A DNA stretch of 64,000 nt from Flavipsychrobacter stenotrophus (GCF_002954265.1 NZ_PPSL01000009.1:1-64000); one strand, 5' to 3'; positions 32,116 through 41,275 are shown, counted from the first letter of the stretch. The notes: generated by a model from the letters alone, not told the origin. A program made the numbers and translations.

Positions 32116-32802
32116 TTACTTCTTTTTTACGGCGTCCAGCATACTATATATCATGTGACTAAGATAGTGTACTACGATATTAGTGTCTTTAACATTTCCA
32201 AAATCAGTTAGGCGTGGCAGGTGATCCTTGAAATATATCTGTCTGTGAGCTGTTTCTATTAGTGTGCTGGCTAAAGAGTGAGGATAAGGGTATCCGGGCT
32301 TATACTCTAGAAATATTTCCGCTATTCTATGACATAGATCTTTATATGGTTTAAACAACATGGCCTTATTATCTTCAGTTACATGTTTAGTAAGATAAGA
32401 TTTATCTCCCTCAGATATAATGATCTTTTGCAGCACATTTTTATTAATATGCTCTAATGCAAATTCGTCCTTTTCCTGAGACGTGAGTAATTTTATAACA
32501 GCATCAATTTTTTGTTTGCTGTTGCTTATATTGTTGGTGCTAAATACAAGCTGGTATTCCAACCACGTCCAAAACCATGTAGTTATGTAGGTGAGTAGTC
32601 TATGTTTATTTTCAAAATACCTATAAATGCTGGCTTCAGTTGTGCCTACCCTTACAGCAAGTTTCTTGAATGTGAAATCTTCGAAGCCCAACTCATAGAT
32701 CATTTCAATACCATGCCTTATAATGCCTTTACCCAATTCTGATGTCTCAGGATCCCGTAAATATAACTTGTGATTCATCTTTATTTGAAGTTGCACTTCC
32801 AT
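32116..32802 (-). CDS. TetR-family transcriptional regulator
   Basis: About 229 residues. The N-terminal helix-turn-helix reads FTFKKLAVRVGTTEASIYRY after GKGIIRHGIEMIYELGFEDF, a standard TetR DNA-binding domain. The C-terminal ligand/dimer domain has no recognisable specificity. I chose the ATG at 32802 (MEVQLQIKM) or the one at 32778 (MNHKLYL), because the longer frame to 32907 would run across a -7 motif (32826-32833) and two operator-like sites. It is the last gene of the icd-sbtA run and also has its own promoter. TATTACTAT-type sites at its own promoter, at icd and at the exporter operon suggest that it represses all three (inference). Confidence 0.88.
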   Translation of the reverse strand: MEVQLQIKMNHKLYLRDPETSELGKGIIRHGIEMIYELGFEDFTFKKLAVRVGTTEASIYRYFENKHRLLTYITTWFWTWLEYQLVFSTNNISNSKQKIDAVIKLLTSQEKDEFALEHINKNVLQKIIISEGDKSYLTKHVTEDNKAMLFKPYKDLCHRIAEIFLEYKPGYPYPHSLASTLIETAHRQIYFKDHLPRLTDFGNVKDTNIVVHYLSHMIYSMLDAVKKK

Positions 32803-32815
32803 AATAGTAATAGTA
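32801..32815. promoter_or_regulatory. Operator candidate a at tetR
   Basis: ATAATAGTAATAGTA contains ATAGTAATA (the reverse of TATTACTAT) and lies between the predicted transcription start and the ATG at 32802. That position allows autorepression. Confidence 0.45.
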
Positions 32816-32825
32816 TTTGCTGAAG

Positions 32826-32833
32826 CAAAGTTA
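32826..32833 (-). promoter_or_regulatory. -7 motif of tetR
   Basis: Read leftwards, TAACTTTG exactly fits TAnnTTTG, 24 bases before the ATG at 32802. Confidence 0.5.
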
Positions 32834-32883
32834 GCATTTAAGATTGATTCAGTTTTATGAATAATATTTTTTTGCAGGTTGAC

Positions 32884-32894
32884 GATAGTAATAC
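32884..32894. promoter_or_regulatory. Operator candidate b at tetR
   Basis: GATAGTAATAC (reverse GTATTACTATC) matches 11 bases of the exporter-operon site. It lies about 50 bases upstream of the tetR -7 motif, between sbtA and tetR. Confidence 0.45.
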
Positions 32895-32911
32895 AATCAT
32901 TTTGCAATTAA

Positions 32912-33874
32912 TTAAAACGATTGGATGACCATCCAATATAATGGCAGGCCAATAGTAATATTTAAGGGGAAAGTTAGCCCTAATGCCATTGGAATATATA
33001 GACCGGGGTCTGCGTCCGGAGCTGCTTGCTTCATGGCTGCCGGAACGGCAATGTAAGATGCGCTAGCGGCCAGAATTGCCAATAACAGCCTATTACCGGG
33101 ATGGATACCTAAAAAGTGAGTTATTATGATGGACATTAAACCGTTAACTATGGGAATTACTATTGCAAAAAGTGTTACAAACCAGCCGTAATTTTTGAAG
33201 GCAGAGAACCGTCTGGCAGCTACCATCCCCATTTCTAAAAGAAAGATGGCCAAAAAGCCTTTAAATATATCTGTGGTAAATGGTTTGATGCCTTCAGCTC
33301 CTTTCACATCTGAAATGATTCCTATTACTAAACTACCAACGATCATAAAAACAGACCCGTTGGTAAGGGATTCGTGAACTATTCGGCCCATGCTATGATT
33401 GTTGCCTGTGTGCGCCCCATATTTTCGCATTAACATGACACCTATTATTATTGCCGGTGCTTCCATTAATGCCATTGAAGCAACCATGTGTCCTCCATAG
33501 TTCACCTTCAAACTATCTAAGAACAGTGTAGCTGTTACGAAAGTTACAGCACTCACAGAGCCATATGTAGCAGCTATTGCACCAGCATTTTCTATGCTTA
33601 ATTTTTTCTTTAGCATAAAGAAAGTATACAAAGGAACTACGGTGGCAAGTGATATCGACAATAGTAATGTAACAACAATTTCTCTATTTAAACCGCTATG
33701 AGCTAGTTCCTGGCCACCTTTAAAGCCAATTGAAAATAAAAGATATAAGGATATAAATTTCGAAGTAGATGCCGGTATTTCAAGGTCACTTTTCACTAGA
33801 GAAGCTAATACACCGAGGGCGAAAAATAACAATGTAGGATTGGTAAGGTTGTTGATCAATAGGTTATAATTCAT
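32912..33874 (-). CDS. sbtA: Sodium-dependent bicarbonate transporter (SbtA/DUF897 family)
   Basis: A 320-residue inner-membrane permease with about ten transmembrane segments and the conserved family stretches LYLLFSIGFKGG (near residue 45) and LAASASYIAVPAAMKQAAPD (about 265-285). Known SbtA proteins import bicarbonate with sodium at high affinity. Length is close to the non-cyanobacterial members. Its start overlaps the pyrC stop by ATGA, so it is translated as part of the same operon as purK, tsaC and pyrC, which depend directly or indirectly on bicarbonate. No SbtB (PII-like) gene is next to it. Confidence 0.9.
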   Translation of the reverse strand: MNYNLLINNLTNPTLLFFALGVLASLVKSDLEIPASTSKFISLYLLFSIGFKGGQELAHSGLNREIVVTLLLSISLATVVPLYTFFMLKKKLSIENAGAIAATYGSVSAVTFVTATLFLDSLKVNYGGHMVASMALMEAPAIIIGVMLMRKYGAHTGNNHSMGRIVHESLTNGSVFMIVGSLVIGIISDVKGAEGIKPFTTDIFKGFLAIFLLEMGMVAARRFSAFKNYGWFVTLFAIVIPIVNGLMSIIITHFLGIHPGNRLLLAILAASASYIAVPAAMKQAAPDADPGLYIPMALGLTFPLNITIGLPLYWMVIQSF

Positions 33875-35241
33875 ATTTGCGATTTTTTAGCGTTTTGCTT
33901 CAATGACTTAAATGTTAGTTGCTTTCCCATTATTGACTCATCAAAGATTTCCTGGTGATACACGATATGCCCGTTTACAATAGTCGTACAAACTGCAGAG
34001 CTGAAAGTGTACCCCATAAATGGCGACCAGCCACATTTGTACAAAATATTAGCGCTGTCAACTTTCCATTTTTGATTCATGTCCACTATTACCAAGTCTG
34101 CGTAGTAACCTTTTCGTATAAACCCTCGTTTTTCTATGCCAAATAGTATTGCCGGGTTGTGGCACATCTTTTCCACTACTTTCTCTATAGATGTTGCCTT
34201 TTGTTTTACCAGCTCTAGCATAGCAACGAGAGCATGTTGCACCATTGGTCCGCCGCTAGGTGAGCTTATATAATTTTGTTGTTTTTCTGTTTGCGAATGA
34301 GGCGCATGATCTGTGCTAACTATGTCGATTCTGTCATCATTTAGGGCTCGCATCAATTCATTTCTGTCCTCCTTCCTTTTTATTGAAGGATTCCACTTAA
34401 TATTTACTCCCAATGTTTTATAGTCATCATCACAAAACCACAAATGATGTATACATACCTCAGAGGTCACCCTCTTCTTACTTATATGCACATCATTACT
34501 AAATAACATGGCTTCTTTAGCCGTTGATAAATGGAGTACGTGTAAACGTGTGTTGAACTTTATTGCCATCCCCAATACCCGAAAGGTAGCCTGGTAGCAA
34601 GCATCTTCACTTCTTATACGGGAATGTTCTTCTATAGGTATGTTGTCGCCATATCGCTCACGCGCAATCGTCAAATTGTCCTCAACTATCGATTCGTCTT
34701 CACAATGCAAAGAAATAATACTATCTGTGGACGCAAATAATTTTTGCATATAATCAGAATTGTTGGACAGCATATTGCCAGTTCCTGAAAAATATAGTCC
34801 GTCATCAGTTATTGCACCCACGGTGCCATTGTCCACATTCATCAGCTCATTATAATTCCCGGTATTAATGCCTAGATAGAACGAATAGTTGGCCAATGAT
34901 TTTTCAGATGCAATTCTTTCTTTTTCTTTTATCAGTTCACTAGTCAGCGTGTTTGGTATTGTGTTGGGCATTTCTATGAAAGAAGTAATGCCGCCAGCCA
35001 CTGCTGCTTTTGCCTCTGTGTAAATATCTCCTTTATGAGTAAGCCCCGGTTCCCTGAAATGAACATGAGTATCAATTAAGCCTGGTAGAATGTATTTACC
35101 TGCACCGTCTATTACAATACTATCTACCGCTCCATCAAGTTGGCCTATATCTTGTATAATACCATTTTGGATTAATATATCCGCTACGAAAACTTCACCT
35201 TCATTGACAATGTTAGCTTGTTTTATAACTATTGACTTCAT
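33871..35241 (-). CDS. pyrC: Dihydroorotase
   Basis: A 456-residue metal-dependent amidohydrolase that interconverts N-carbamoyl-aspartate and dihydroorotate in pyrimidine synthesis. Metal-site residues are visible: HVHFREPG (about residue 60-67), Asp in ITDDGLYFSG, His in SLHCEDE and in RLHVLHLST, and the catalytic Asp in STDHAPHS (about 308). The Asp in the DDG loop in place of a carboxylated Lys points to the class I type. It begins one base after the tsaC/sua5 stop. It is unusual to find it away from other pyrimidine genes and inside a purine/carbon-transport run. Confidence 0.92.
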   Translation of the reverse strand: MKSIVIKQANIVNEGEVFVADILIQNGIIQDIGQLDGAVDSIVIDGAGKYILPGLIDTHVHFREPGLTHKGDIYTEAKAAVAGGITSFIEMPNTIPNTLTSELIKEKERIASEKSLANYSFYLGINTGNYNELMNVDNGTVGAITDDGLYFSGTGNMLSNNSDYMQKLFASTDSIISLHCEDESIVEDNLTIARERYGDNIPIEEHSRIRSEDACYQATFRVLGMAIKFNTRLHVLHLSTAKEAMLFSNDVHISKKRVTSEVCIHHLWFCDDDYKTLGVNIKWNPSIKRKEDRNELMRALNDDRIDIVSTDHAPHSQTEKQQNYISSPSGGPMVQHALVAMLELVKQKATSIEKVVEKMCHNPAILFGIEKRGFIRKGYYADLVIVDMNQKWKVDSANILYKCGWSPFMGYTFSSAVCTTIVNGHIVYHQEIFDESIMGKQLTFKSLKQNAKKSQI

Positions 35242-35242
35242 G

Positions 35243-36208
35243 TTATACGGTTGATGCTCGGTTTAACCGATCGTTTATTGATTTTCCAATTCCCTCATCT
35301 GGCAACTTGTTCACTATGATTAAGTCATAACCAGCATTGTCCATTGTATGCATTGCCGAGTATAAATTATAGGCAATCACGCTCATGTTAGTTGTTTTTC
35401 CCAAAACTATCTGATGTTGTTCCTGAAGTTGTGGACTATAAGAGTTATAGGTTAAGAGTCCAATTTTTTTGCCCGCATATATATTCAGTGCCTGCTCTAC
35501 GTTTTGGGTTAGCAGTAGCGGCGTACGTGGCGAGTAGTGTTTTTTAAGCATTCCTGGTGCTAAGGTTTTCGTTGTGTCTGAATTGATGGTTACCGGCCCC
35601 ACAACATCCTCTATCTCGGAAATAGTTATAGATCCCAACCTGTATATCACAGGCATCTCGTTTTTTAAGCCAATTATTGTTGATTCTATTCCTGCTGTGC
35701 ATTTTCCTCCGTCAAGTATAAAGGGAATTTTACCGCTCATTTGGCTATATACATGTTTTGCAGTTGTGGGGCTGATAAAGCCGAAAGGGTTAGCACTTGG
35801 AGCCGCCAATGGATAGTCAAGTAGCTCTAATAATTTATTTGCGACAGGGTGGGCGGGAAATCTGATCGCTACATTAGGTAGTCCCGATGTAACTATATCC
35901 GGAACAAACTTCTTTTTGGGAAGTAAAAGTGTTAGCGGGCCGGGCATGAATTTTTCAATAAGCAACTCTGCTTTTTCGTTTATTTCATTTGCTACTTCAT
36001 ATATCCAATTCTTGCTGGCAACATGTATGATCAGTGGGTTAGTAGTCGGCCTGCCTTTCGCATGGTAAACCTTATTGATTGCTTTTTCGCTAAATGCATT
36101 GGCTGCGAGGCCATAAACTGTTTCCGTAGGAATTGCTACTATTTCTTCTTTGTCCAGCAATTGCTTTGCACGTAAAATATCAGTTCCTATTTCAGTTTCA
36201 AATATCAT
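35243..36208 (-). CDS. tsaC: Threonylcarbamoyl-AMP synthase (TsaC/Sua5)
   Basis: A 321-residue protein with a YrdC/TsaC domain (about 10-200) and a C-terminal Sua5 domain. The nucleotide/bicarbonate site motifs are PTETVYGLAANA, KGRPTTNPL and SANPFGFISPTTA, and the Sua5 linker is PGMLKKHYSPRTPLLL. The enzyme makes threonylcarbamoyl-AMP from threonine, ATP and bicarbonate, the first step of the tRNA t6A modification. It is essential in most bacteria, so this may be either the only copy or a condition-specific paralogue. It is embedded in the operon, 15 bases after the upstream gene. Confidence 0.93.
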   Translation of the reverse strand: MIFETEIGTDILRAKQLLDKEEIVAIPTETVYGLAANAFSEKAINKVYHAKGRPTTNPLIIHVASKNWIYEVANEINEKAELLIEKFMPGPLTLLLPKKKFVPDIVTSGLPNVAIRFPAHPVANKLLELLDYPLAAPSANPFGFISPTTAKHVYSQMSGKIPFILDGGKCTAGIESTIIGLKNEMPVIYRLGSITISEIEDVVGPVTINSDTTKTLAPGMLKKHYSPRTPLLLTQNVEQALNIYAGKKIGLLTYNSYSPQLQEQHQIVLGKTTNMSVIAYNLYSAMHTMDNAGYDLIIVNKLPDEGIGKSINDRLNRASTV

Positions 36209-36223
36209 ATCTGGAATTTTCTA

Positions 36224-37081
36224 TCAAGGGTTGCAGTAATCACAATACATAGGTTCCTCGGATTCTTTGCCATTAGGGTATTTTATCTCGGCTCTATGTT
36301 CACATTTCTGACACTCGTATACAAACGAGTAAGTACTTCTAGTTGGTGATGTGCATAAGCTACAGGGCAATCCTGCTCTGACAAGCTTTACGTCAAAGCC
36401 CGGCAACGAACAATTCGGGCATGTGTTTATAATTGTTTTAACTAGTTTATTGGTAGCCTCCTGTATTACTTTTTGTCGGGTTGGGTTATGCATTGCCCTC
36501 ATATCAGTCTCTATAAATACAGCTCCATATTTCCCAAAAAACTTTGCGAATTTTTCCTGAAGATCGTTCCATGAGGATATACCCTTTGCTATATCTTCAT
36601 TATTGTTTTTTGATTTGCGGATGATTAGGCTGTGAGACGGGAAAAGCGACGCCTCAGCAAATTTTTTAGCACTATCCCAATCTGTAAAGACGTCACCTCC
36701 AAAGTTTGTATTAGTGCTAATTAACCTGGCCTTAATTTCAACATTATTTTTCAAATCAAGCAGTACAAGTATTTCATCGTCTGCGGGAGCAAAAAACATT
36801 GACGGGTGAGGTCCAAATGAGCCTTCACTTGCAATTGCGAGATCGCTTCCGGTCAATTCACAGGCGGCAGTACATTTTATTCTTCCGGCTTCCACCGGGT
36901 CTACATTTCTCTCTATTTCCCCACTAAAGGTTCCATAAGCATCTGTGTCAAAATTTGCTGGAACAACAATCTCTAGTCCCAATTCACTTTTCAGAATAGG
37001 GCCAATGATGGCTTCTTTACCATGCATCGTGGCAATAACAATTTTTCGCCCGGCGAAGTATTGCCTGATAATATCGTTCAT
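36224..37081 (-). CDS. Conserved protein of unknown function (DUF6671-like)
   Basis: A 285-residue cytosolic protein. The N-terminal 200 residues resemble what I recall as the DUF6671 family (FAGRKIVIATMHGKE, then ASEGSFGPHPSMFFAPADDE). The function is unknown. The C terminus has two Cys pairs, CPNC/CSLC (about 225-250) and CQKC/CDYC (about 260-283), that probably form zinc ribbons. It is tightly packed between the 87-residue gene (1-base gap) and tsaC, so it is co-expressed with bicarbonate-using enzymes. The family name is from memory and should be treated as tentative. Confidence 0.8.
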   Translation of the reverse strand: MNDIIRQYFAGRKIVIATMHGKEAIIGPILKSELGLEIVVPANFDTDAYGTFSGEIERNVDPVEAGRIKCTAACELTGSDLAIASEGSFGPHPSMFFAPADDEILVLLDLKNNVEIKARLISTNTNFGGDVFTDWDSAKKFAEASLFPSHSLIIRKSKNNNEDIAKGISSWNDLQEKFAKFFGKYGAVFIETDMRAMHNPTRQKVIQEATNKLVKTIINTCPNCSLPGFDVKLVRAGLPCSLCTSPTRSTYSFVYECQKCEHRAEIKYPNGKESEEPMYCDYCNP

Positions 37082-37082
37082 A

Positions 37083-37346
37083 CTAATCCAGCAATGGTTC
37101 TACAACAATTATAGCATGAAGATTTACTCTCTTGTCGCCGATCTTATCCAGCGCTTTTTTCAGCTCTTCTTCTACTATAGTTCTCCTTTCTTCATCGTAT
37201 TGCAAATAGTCTTCGCTGATGGTGTCCCCTTTGAAACTTTTTAGCTCTATCTGAATTTTATCTTTTATCAAATTCATGATCAAGCCTTTCGCGTGTTCCG
37301 ACTGAAAGCATCCCTGTATCATTACAATCTCGCTTTGTTGTACCAT
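37083..37346 (-). CDS. Unknown small operon protein, 87 residues
   Basis: A soluble alpha/beta small protein (IELKSFKGD, then a helix RRTIVEEELKKALDKIG and a final beta strand NLHAIIVVEPLL) with no recognised family. It is flanked by purE (32 bases) and the DUF6671-like gene (1 base) on the same strand, so it is almost certainly translated. No motif allows a functional call. Confidence 0.65.
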   Translation of the reverse strand: MVQQSEIVMIQGCFQSEHAKGLIMNLIKDKIQIELKSFKGDTISEDYLQYDEERRTIVEEELKKALDKIGDKRVNLHAIIVVEPLLD

Positions 37347-37378
37347 ATATTGCGTTTGTTGGGTAAAGTGAATTGTTG

Positions 37379-37876
37379 CTATGCTTTTAGACTAACATCT
37401 GTTTGCTGGCTTTTAACCTTCTCGACATTTTTTAATTTTGCTTCCTTTAGCATTGCCATAAGCCGGCCATCATGTGTAGCCAGTATTTGTACTGCAAGTA
37501 GGCCTGCATTATGAGCTCCATTAACTGCAACAGTTGCCACAGGGATATCATTAGGCATCTGTACAATGGACAACAACGAATCCCAACCGTCCAATGAATT
37601 ACTTGATTTTACCGGCACACCTATCACAGGTATAGTGGTAATAGCGGCCACCATCCCTGGCAGATGTGCTGAGCCGCCTGCCCCTGCTATAATTACCTTA
37701 AGGCCTCTGTCAAGCGCTGTGCTGGCATAGTCAAACATAATTTGCGGACTACGATGTGCAGAGATAACTGTGAACTCATAAGGGATCTTATATTGATCCA
37801 AAATGTCTGCCGCTGGTTTCATGATAGCAGCGTCAGAGCTACTACCCATTATTATTCCTATCATCGGTGTTTCCAT
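37379..37876 (-). CDS. purE: N5-carboxyaminoimidazole ribonucleotide mutase
   Basis: A 165-residue class I PurE that moves the carboxylate of N5-CAIR to give CAIR in purine synthesis. Motifs: [12 protein letters not shown] (10-21), the ISAHRSP loop (about 41-47) with the catalytic His, and [13 protein letters not shown] (about 68-80). It acts directly after PurK and lies 4 bases downstream of it. The normal length and all active-site motifs suggest a functional enzyme. Confidence 0.95.
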   Translation of the reverse strand: METPMIGIIMGSSSDAAIMKPAADILDQYKIPYEFTVISAHRSPQIMFDYASTALDRGLKVIIAGAGGSAHLPGMVAAITTIPVIGVPVKSSNSLDGWDSLLSIVQMPNDIPVATVAVNGAHNAGLLAVQILATHDGRLMAMLKEAKLKNVEKVKSQQTDVSLKA

Positions 37877-37880
37877 TTTT

Positions 37881-38990
37881 TTAGTTTAGAATGTTTTTAA
37901 TAGCGGCTATTTGCGCATGTACCCCATCAATATTTTCTTCGGTAATCGTTATGTGTCCTATCTTCCTTCCAATCTTACTATTGGCTTTCCCGTAATAATG
38001 AAGGTGCATAGTAGGCTTACTTACTATAGCTGACAGGTCGAGCTGTTTGCCGGTTTCAATCAGGTTAACAAGTCCTGCCTTGTAGTTTAGCCGGGTATCG
38101 CCAAGTGGGAAACCCGTTATTGCCCTTATCAGCTGTTCGTATTGTGACGTAGGGCATGCTTCTATTGTGTGGTGACCGCTGTTATGAGGTCTTGGTGCTA
38201 TTTCATTAACGAGCAATATGTCATTATCTGTGATAAACATTTCTATAGCTATAATACCTACCAAAGACATCTCTGCAGCAATTTTTATGGCAATTTCATA
38301 TGCTTGATTAGAGATCTCTGATTCCAGATTGGCAGGGCAAATCTGATAATCAAGTAGGTGCTTTTCGGGATCAAACACCATCAGAGTTGGCTCATAGCAT
38401 TCAATCGCGCCATCTTCGCCTCTTGCTACTATCAACGATATTTCCTGTTTTATATTCATCTTTTCCTCCAGAATTGCCGGCCCATCGAAAGCGTTTTCTA
38501 TGTCTGTCTCAGAATATAACATCATTACACCCTTACCATCATAGCCATTGCGCCTCATCTTCAAACATGCCGGTAGTTTTGAGGCATTATTGTACAATTC
38601 CTCCTTATTCGTAATTGATACGTACGGTACAACAGGAATATTATGGTGTTTCAGGAATTCCTTCTGATCTTGTTTATCCTGAATGGTAGCTATCAACTCA
38701 GGAGAGGGATGAATTTTAACTCCTTTATCTCGCAAGTATCTTAACGCTTCAGTATTGACAGCTTCTTTTTCTATTGTAACAATATCGCATTGTTTTCCGA
38801 ATGCCACTACATCCTCATAGTTATTAGGGTCTCCGCAAACAAAAGAGTTTGTGTACCTGGCGGCTGGGGCATTAGTATCTTTGTCTAAAACCGAAATATC
38901 TAATCCATAGTCTATTGCTGATCGTATAAGCATAGCACCAAGTTGTCCGCCGCCCAGTATGCCTATACGCACTTTCTCGTTATGTATCAT
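37881..38990 (-). CDS. purK: N5-carboxyaminoimidazole ribonucleotide synthase
   Basis: A 369-residue ATP-grasp enzyme that joins AIR with bicarbonate using ATP. The N-terminal GGGQLGAML and the ATP-grasp motifs [12 protein letters not shown] (about 142-153) and [15 protein letters not shown] (about 260-274) are present. Its dependence on bicarbonate fits the presence of sbtA in the same operon. It starts 6 bases after icd ends. Confidence 0.95.
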   Translation of the reverse strand: MIHNEKVRIGILGGGQLGAMLIRSAIDYGLDISVLDKDTNAPAARYTNSFVCGDPNNYEDVVAFGKQCDIVTIEKEAVNTEALRYLRDKGVKIHPSPELIATIQDKQDQKEFLKHHNIPVVPYVSITNKEELYNNASKLPACLKMRRNGYDGKGVMMLYSETDIENAFDGPAILEEKMNIKQEISLIVARGEDGAIECYEPTLMVFDPEKHLLDYQICPANLESEISNQAYEIAIKIAAEMSLVGIIAIEMFITDNDILLVNEIAPRPHNSGHHTIEACPTSQYEQLIRAITGFPLGDTRLNYKAGLVNLIETGKQLDLSAIVSKPTMHLHYYGKANSKIGRKIGHITITEENIDGVHAQIAAIKNILN

Positions 38991-38996
38991 AGTTAA

Positions 38997-40448
38997 TTAT
39001 TGTCCTTGAGCTAAAGAATATGATTTAACACCTCCATACATCATCAGCCACTCAATGGAGCATATTTTTATTGACCTTGATATCTCCTTTGCGAAATCTA
39101 AAATTTCATCTGCAGTTAAAGACGGCGCACCGGGTTCCCTTTCTATTCTTACTCTGAATTGATCTACACAGTCAGTAAGCAGTGAACCATCCGGATATAC
39201 TTGCGTTCCTCTATTGCTGATCATGATAAGTGACATGCTCTCCGGCAACTTGTCTTTGAATTTGTGTGCTATAACCTTTGGTTGTTCGGTACTTTCTACA
39301 AAAAAGTCCGCTCCATTCACTATAGCCTCACCCTTGGTAGGTGTATGAAGAATCTGATAGACTTCCCTTTTTTCCTGAGCTTTTGTTAGGCTAAGATTAT
39401 TTATGTCTGTCCTATTAGTGATTTGAAGGTTCTTTATTATCTGTTGAGAAAATTCGGTTGTATTCAGTTGTTTATCTTTGCCAATGCCAAAATCTATAGT
39501 GTGGTAACCCTGTTGTAAAGTATTGTATAGCGAGTTTTCAATTGCTATGGCTTCATGTGTCATTCCAAGGTGGCGAAGCATCATACAACTACTTATCAAT
39601 AAAGCGGTTGGGTTGGCAATGTTTTTACCTGCAATATCTGGGGCTGACCCGTGAACTGCCTCGAAAATGCATACGTTATCGCCGATATTAGCAGACGGAG
39701 CAAACCCCAACCCACCTACAAGACCCGCACAAAGGTCTGAAAGTATATCACCCTGTAGGTTAGGAAGAACGATAACCTCAAAATCATTTGGTCTGGATAC
39801 CAGTTTCATTGCAAGATCATCGACTATTATGTCCGAGGCCTTTATTTCAGGATAGTCTTTTGCTACTTCGTAAAAGCATTCCAGAAAAAGCCCGTCCGTG
39901 ATCTTCATGATGTTTGCCTTGTGCCCGCAGGTGACTTTTTTAGCACCCTTCTTGCGGGCCATTTCAAATGTGTACTTATGTACTTGTATAGATCCGGGTC
40001 GGGTGATAAATCTGCGGCAAAGTGCTACATCTTCTGTTAGCATATGCTCTATTCCCCCGTAAGTATCTTCGATATTTTCCCTTACCATAGTAATATCGAT
40101 TGGGATGCCGGCCTTGGAGAAAACTGTTTCCACGCCATTAAGCGATTTGAAAACACGTTTGTTGGCATATGTACTCCACATTTTTCGTGCGGTTACATTA
40201 ATACTTTTCATGCCTTTTCCTTTGGGCGTTTCCATCGGGCCTTTGAGCAATACTCCTAACTGCTCAATTGTATTCTTTGCCTCAGGAGTCATTCCTGATG
40301 AATGGCCTTTTTCGTACCAGGTTTTGCCCATGTCTACCACTTCGAAATCTAGCGGAGCACCAGTAGCTCCAATAATCGATAGGGTTGCGTCCATTATTTC
40401 AGGACCTATTCCATCTCCTTTGGCAACAGCTATTCTTATTTTTTGCAT
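38997..40448 (-). CDS. icd: NADP-type isocitrate dehydrogenase with C-terminal extension
   Basis: A 483-residue decarboxylating dehydrogenase. The N-terminal 335 residues carry the isopropylmalate/isocitrate dehydrogenase fold (KGDGIGPEIM, the substrate Arg/Ser loop near VRENIEDTYGG and the cofactor region EAVHGSAPDIAGK). The extra 140 C-terminal residues are as in the long Thermus-type enzymes. It converts isocitrate to 2-oxoglutarate and CO2 and can run in the carboxylating direction. It is the first gene of the operon, with a -7 motif (40493-40500) and an operator-like inverted repeat (40513-40534) upstream. Being grouped with bicarbonate users rather than TCA genes is unusual. Confidence 0.93.
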   Translation of the reverse strand: MQKIRIAVAKGDGIGPEIMDATLSIIGATGAPLDFEVVDMGKTWYEKGHSSGMTPEAKNTIEQLGVLLKGPMETPKGKGMKSINVTARKMWSTYANKRVFKSLNGVETVFSKAGIPIDITMVRENIEDTYGGIEHMLTEDVALCRRFITRPGSIQVHKYTFEMARKKGAKKVTCGHKANIMKITDGLFLECFYEVAKDYPEIKASDIIVDDLAMKLVSRPNDFEVIVLPNLQGDILSDLCAGLVGGLGFAPSANIGDNVCIFEAVHGSAPDIAGKNIANPTALLISSCMMLRHLGMTHEAIAIENSLYNTLQQGYHTIDFGIGKDKQLNTTEFSQQIIKNLQITNRTDINNLSLTKAQEKREVYQILHTPTKGEAIVNGADFFVESTEQPKVIAHKFKDKLPESMSLIMISNRGTQVYPDGSLLTDCVDQFRVRIEREPGAPSLTADEILDFAKEISRSIKICSIEWLMMYGGVKSYSLAQGQ

Positions 40449-40492
40449 AATGGCTTTGATGTGTTTTACAACCTTATGTGCACATCACACTG

Positions 40493-40534
40493 CAAAAGTA
40501 ATAAAACTATTTGTAATAGTAGTATTACTATTAC
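40493..40534 (-). promoter_or_regulatory. icd operon promoter with operator
   Basis: Read leftwards, TACTTTTG (40493-40500) fits the -7 consensus, 45 bases before the icd ATG. GTAATAGTA-gtat-TACTATTAC (40513-40534) is a perfect 9-bp inverted repeat that includes TATTACTAT and sits over the -33 region. Confidence 0.55.
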
Positions 40535-40735
40535 AGATTGCAAATAATATTTTACAATGATTGTATAGCAACTTTCTATTTTAGCAATACAATATTTGGA
40601 GCAGCTTCTGATTGTCATAGCCATAGACCTATACCTGTGGAAATCGTGCATTTAATAAATGGAATGCCTGTGCCTTTTGACAATTTTTAATCGGAGCTTT
40701 GATTTCTGTAGTTAAAAAACATATAAACACATCTA

Positions 40736-41275
40736 GTGGCAAGGAAAGCAAATTCTCAGGGAAGAATCAGTTTAGTTTTTTCAATCATCATTTTTATGTC
40801 AGTAAATACGTTGAGATCTCAAACACTACATACTGTTATCAGTGTAGATGTAGAAAAGTATTCGGGTAAATGGTATGAAATTGCGTCATATCCGCAACGT
40901 TTTCAAAAAGGCTGTCATTGCACAACTGCTGAATATACTTTAAGCCCGGATGGTTATCTGATAGTAGAAAACAGATGTAACAAAGGCAGTGTGAATGGCA
41001 AGCAATCTTACATAAAAGGGAAGGCATTTGTTGAAAAGAACTCCGGCAATGCGAAGCTGAAAGTTCAGTTTTTCTGGCCTTTTAGGGCAAAGTATTGGAT
41101 AATCGATTTAGCTGGCGACTATAACTATGCAGTTGTCAGCCATCCTAACAAGAAATATTTATGGATACTATCCAGAACACCTAAAATGAATGATGCAATT
41201 TACCAGCAGATTCTCTCAAGATTGAAAGAGATGGGATTTGATTTAAGTAAACTACAGGTTACCGAGCAAATATAG
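40736..41275 (+). CDS. blc: Lipocalin family protein (Blc-like)
   Basis: A 179-residue exported lipocalin. From the GTG at 40736 there is a signal-peptide-like segment (SLVFSIIIFMSVNTLRSQ). The mature part has the first lipocalin motif YSGKWYEIASYP and the third motif region WILSRTP, typical of bacterial Blc/apolipoprotein D-like proteins that bind lipids in the envelope. The lipobox Cys of E. coli Blc is not seen, so it may be soluble. An internal ATG at 40797 is a less likely start, as it would remove the signal peptide. It is divergent from icd, so it may share the operator at 40513-40534. Confidence 0.9.
   Translation: MARKANSQGRISLVFSIIIFMSVNTLRSQTLHTVISVDVEKYSGKWYEIASYPQRFQKGCHCTTAEYTLSPDGYLIVENRCNKGSVNGKQSYIKGKAFVEKNSGNAKLKVQFFWPFRAKYWIIDLAGDYNYAVVSHPNKKYLWILSRTPKMNDAIYQQILSRLKEMGFDLSKLQVTEQI

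Noticed and set aside
32803-32907. Longer TetR protein beginning at 32907
   Set aside because: The extra 35 residues lack family similarity and the stretch contains a -7 motif and two operator-like sites.
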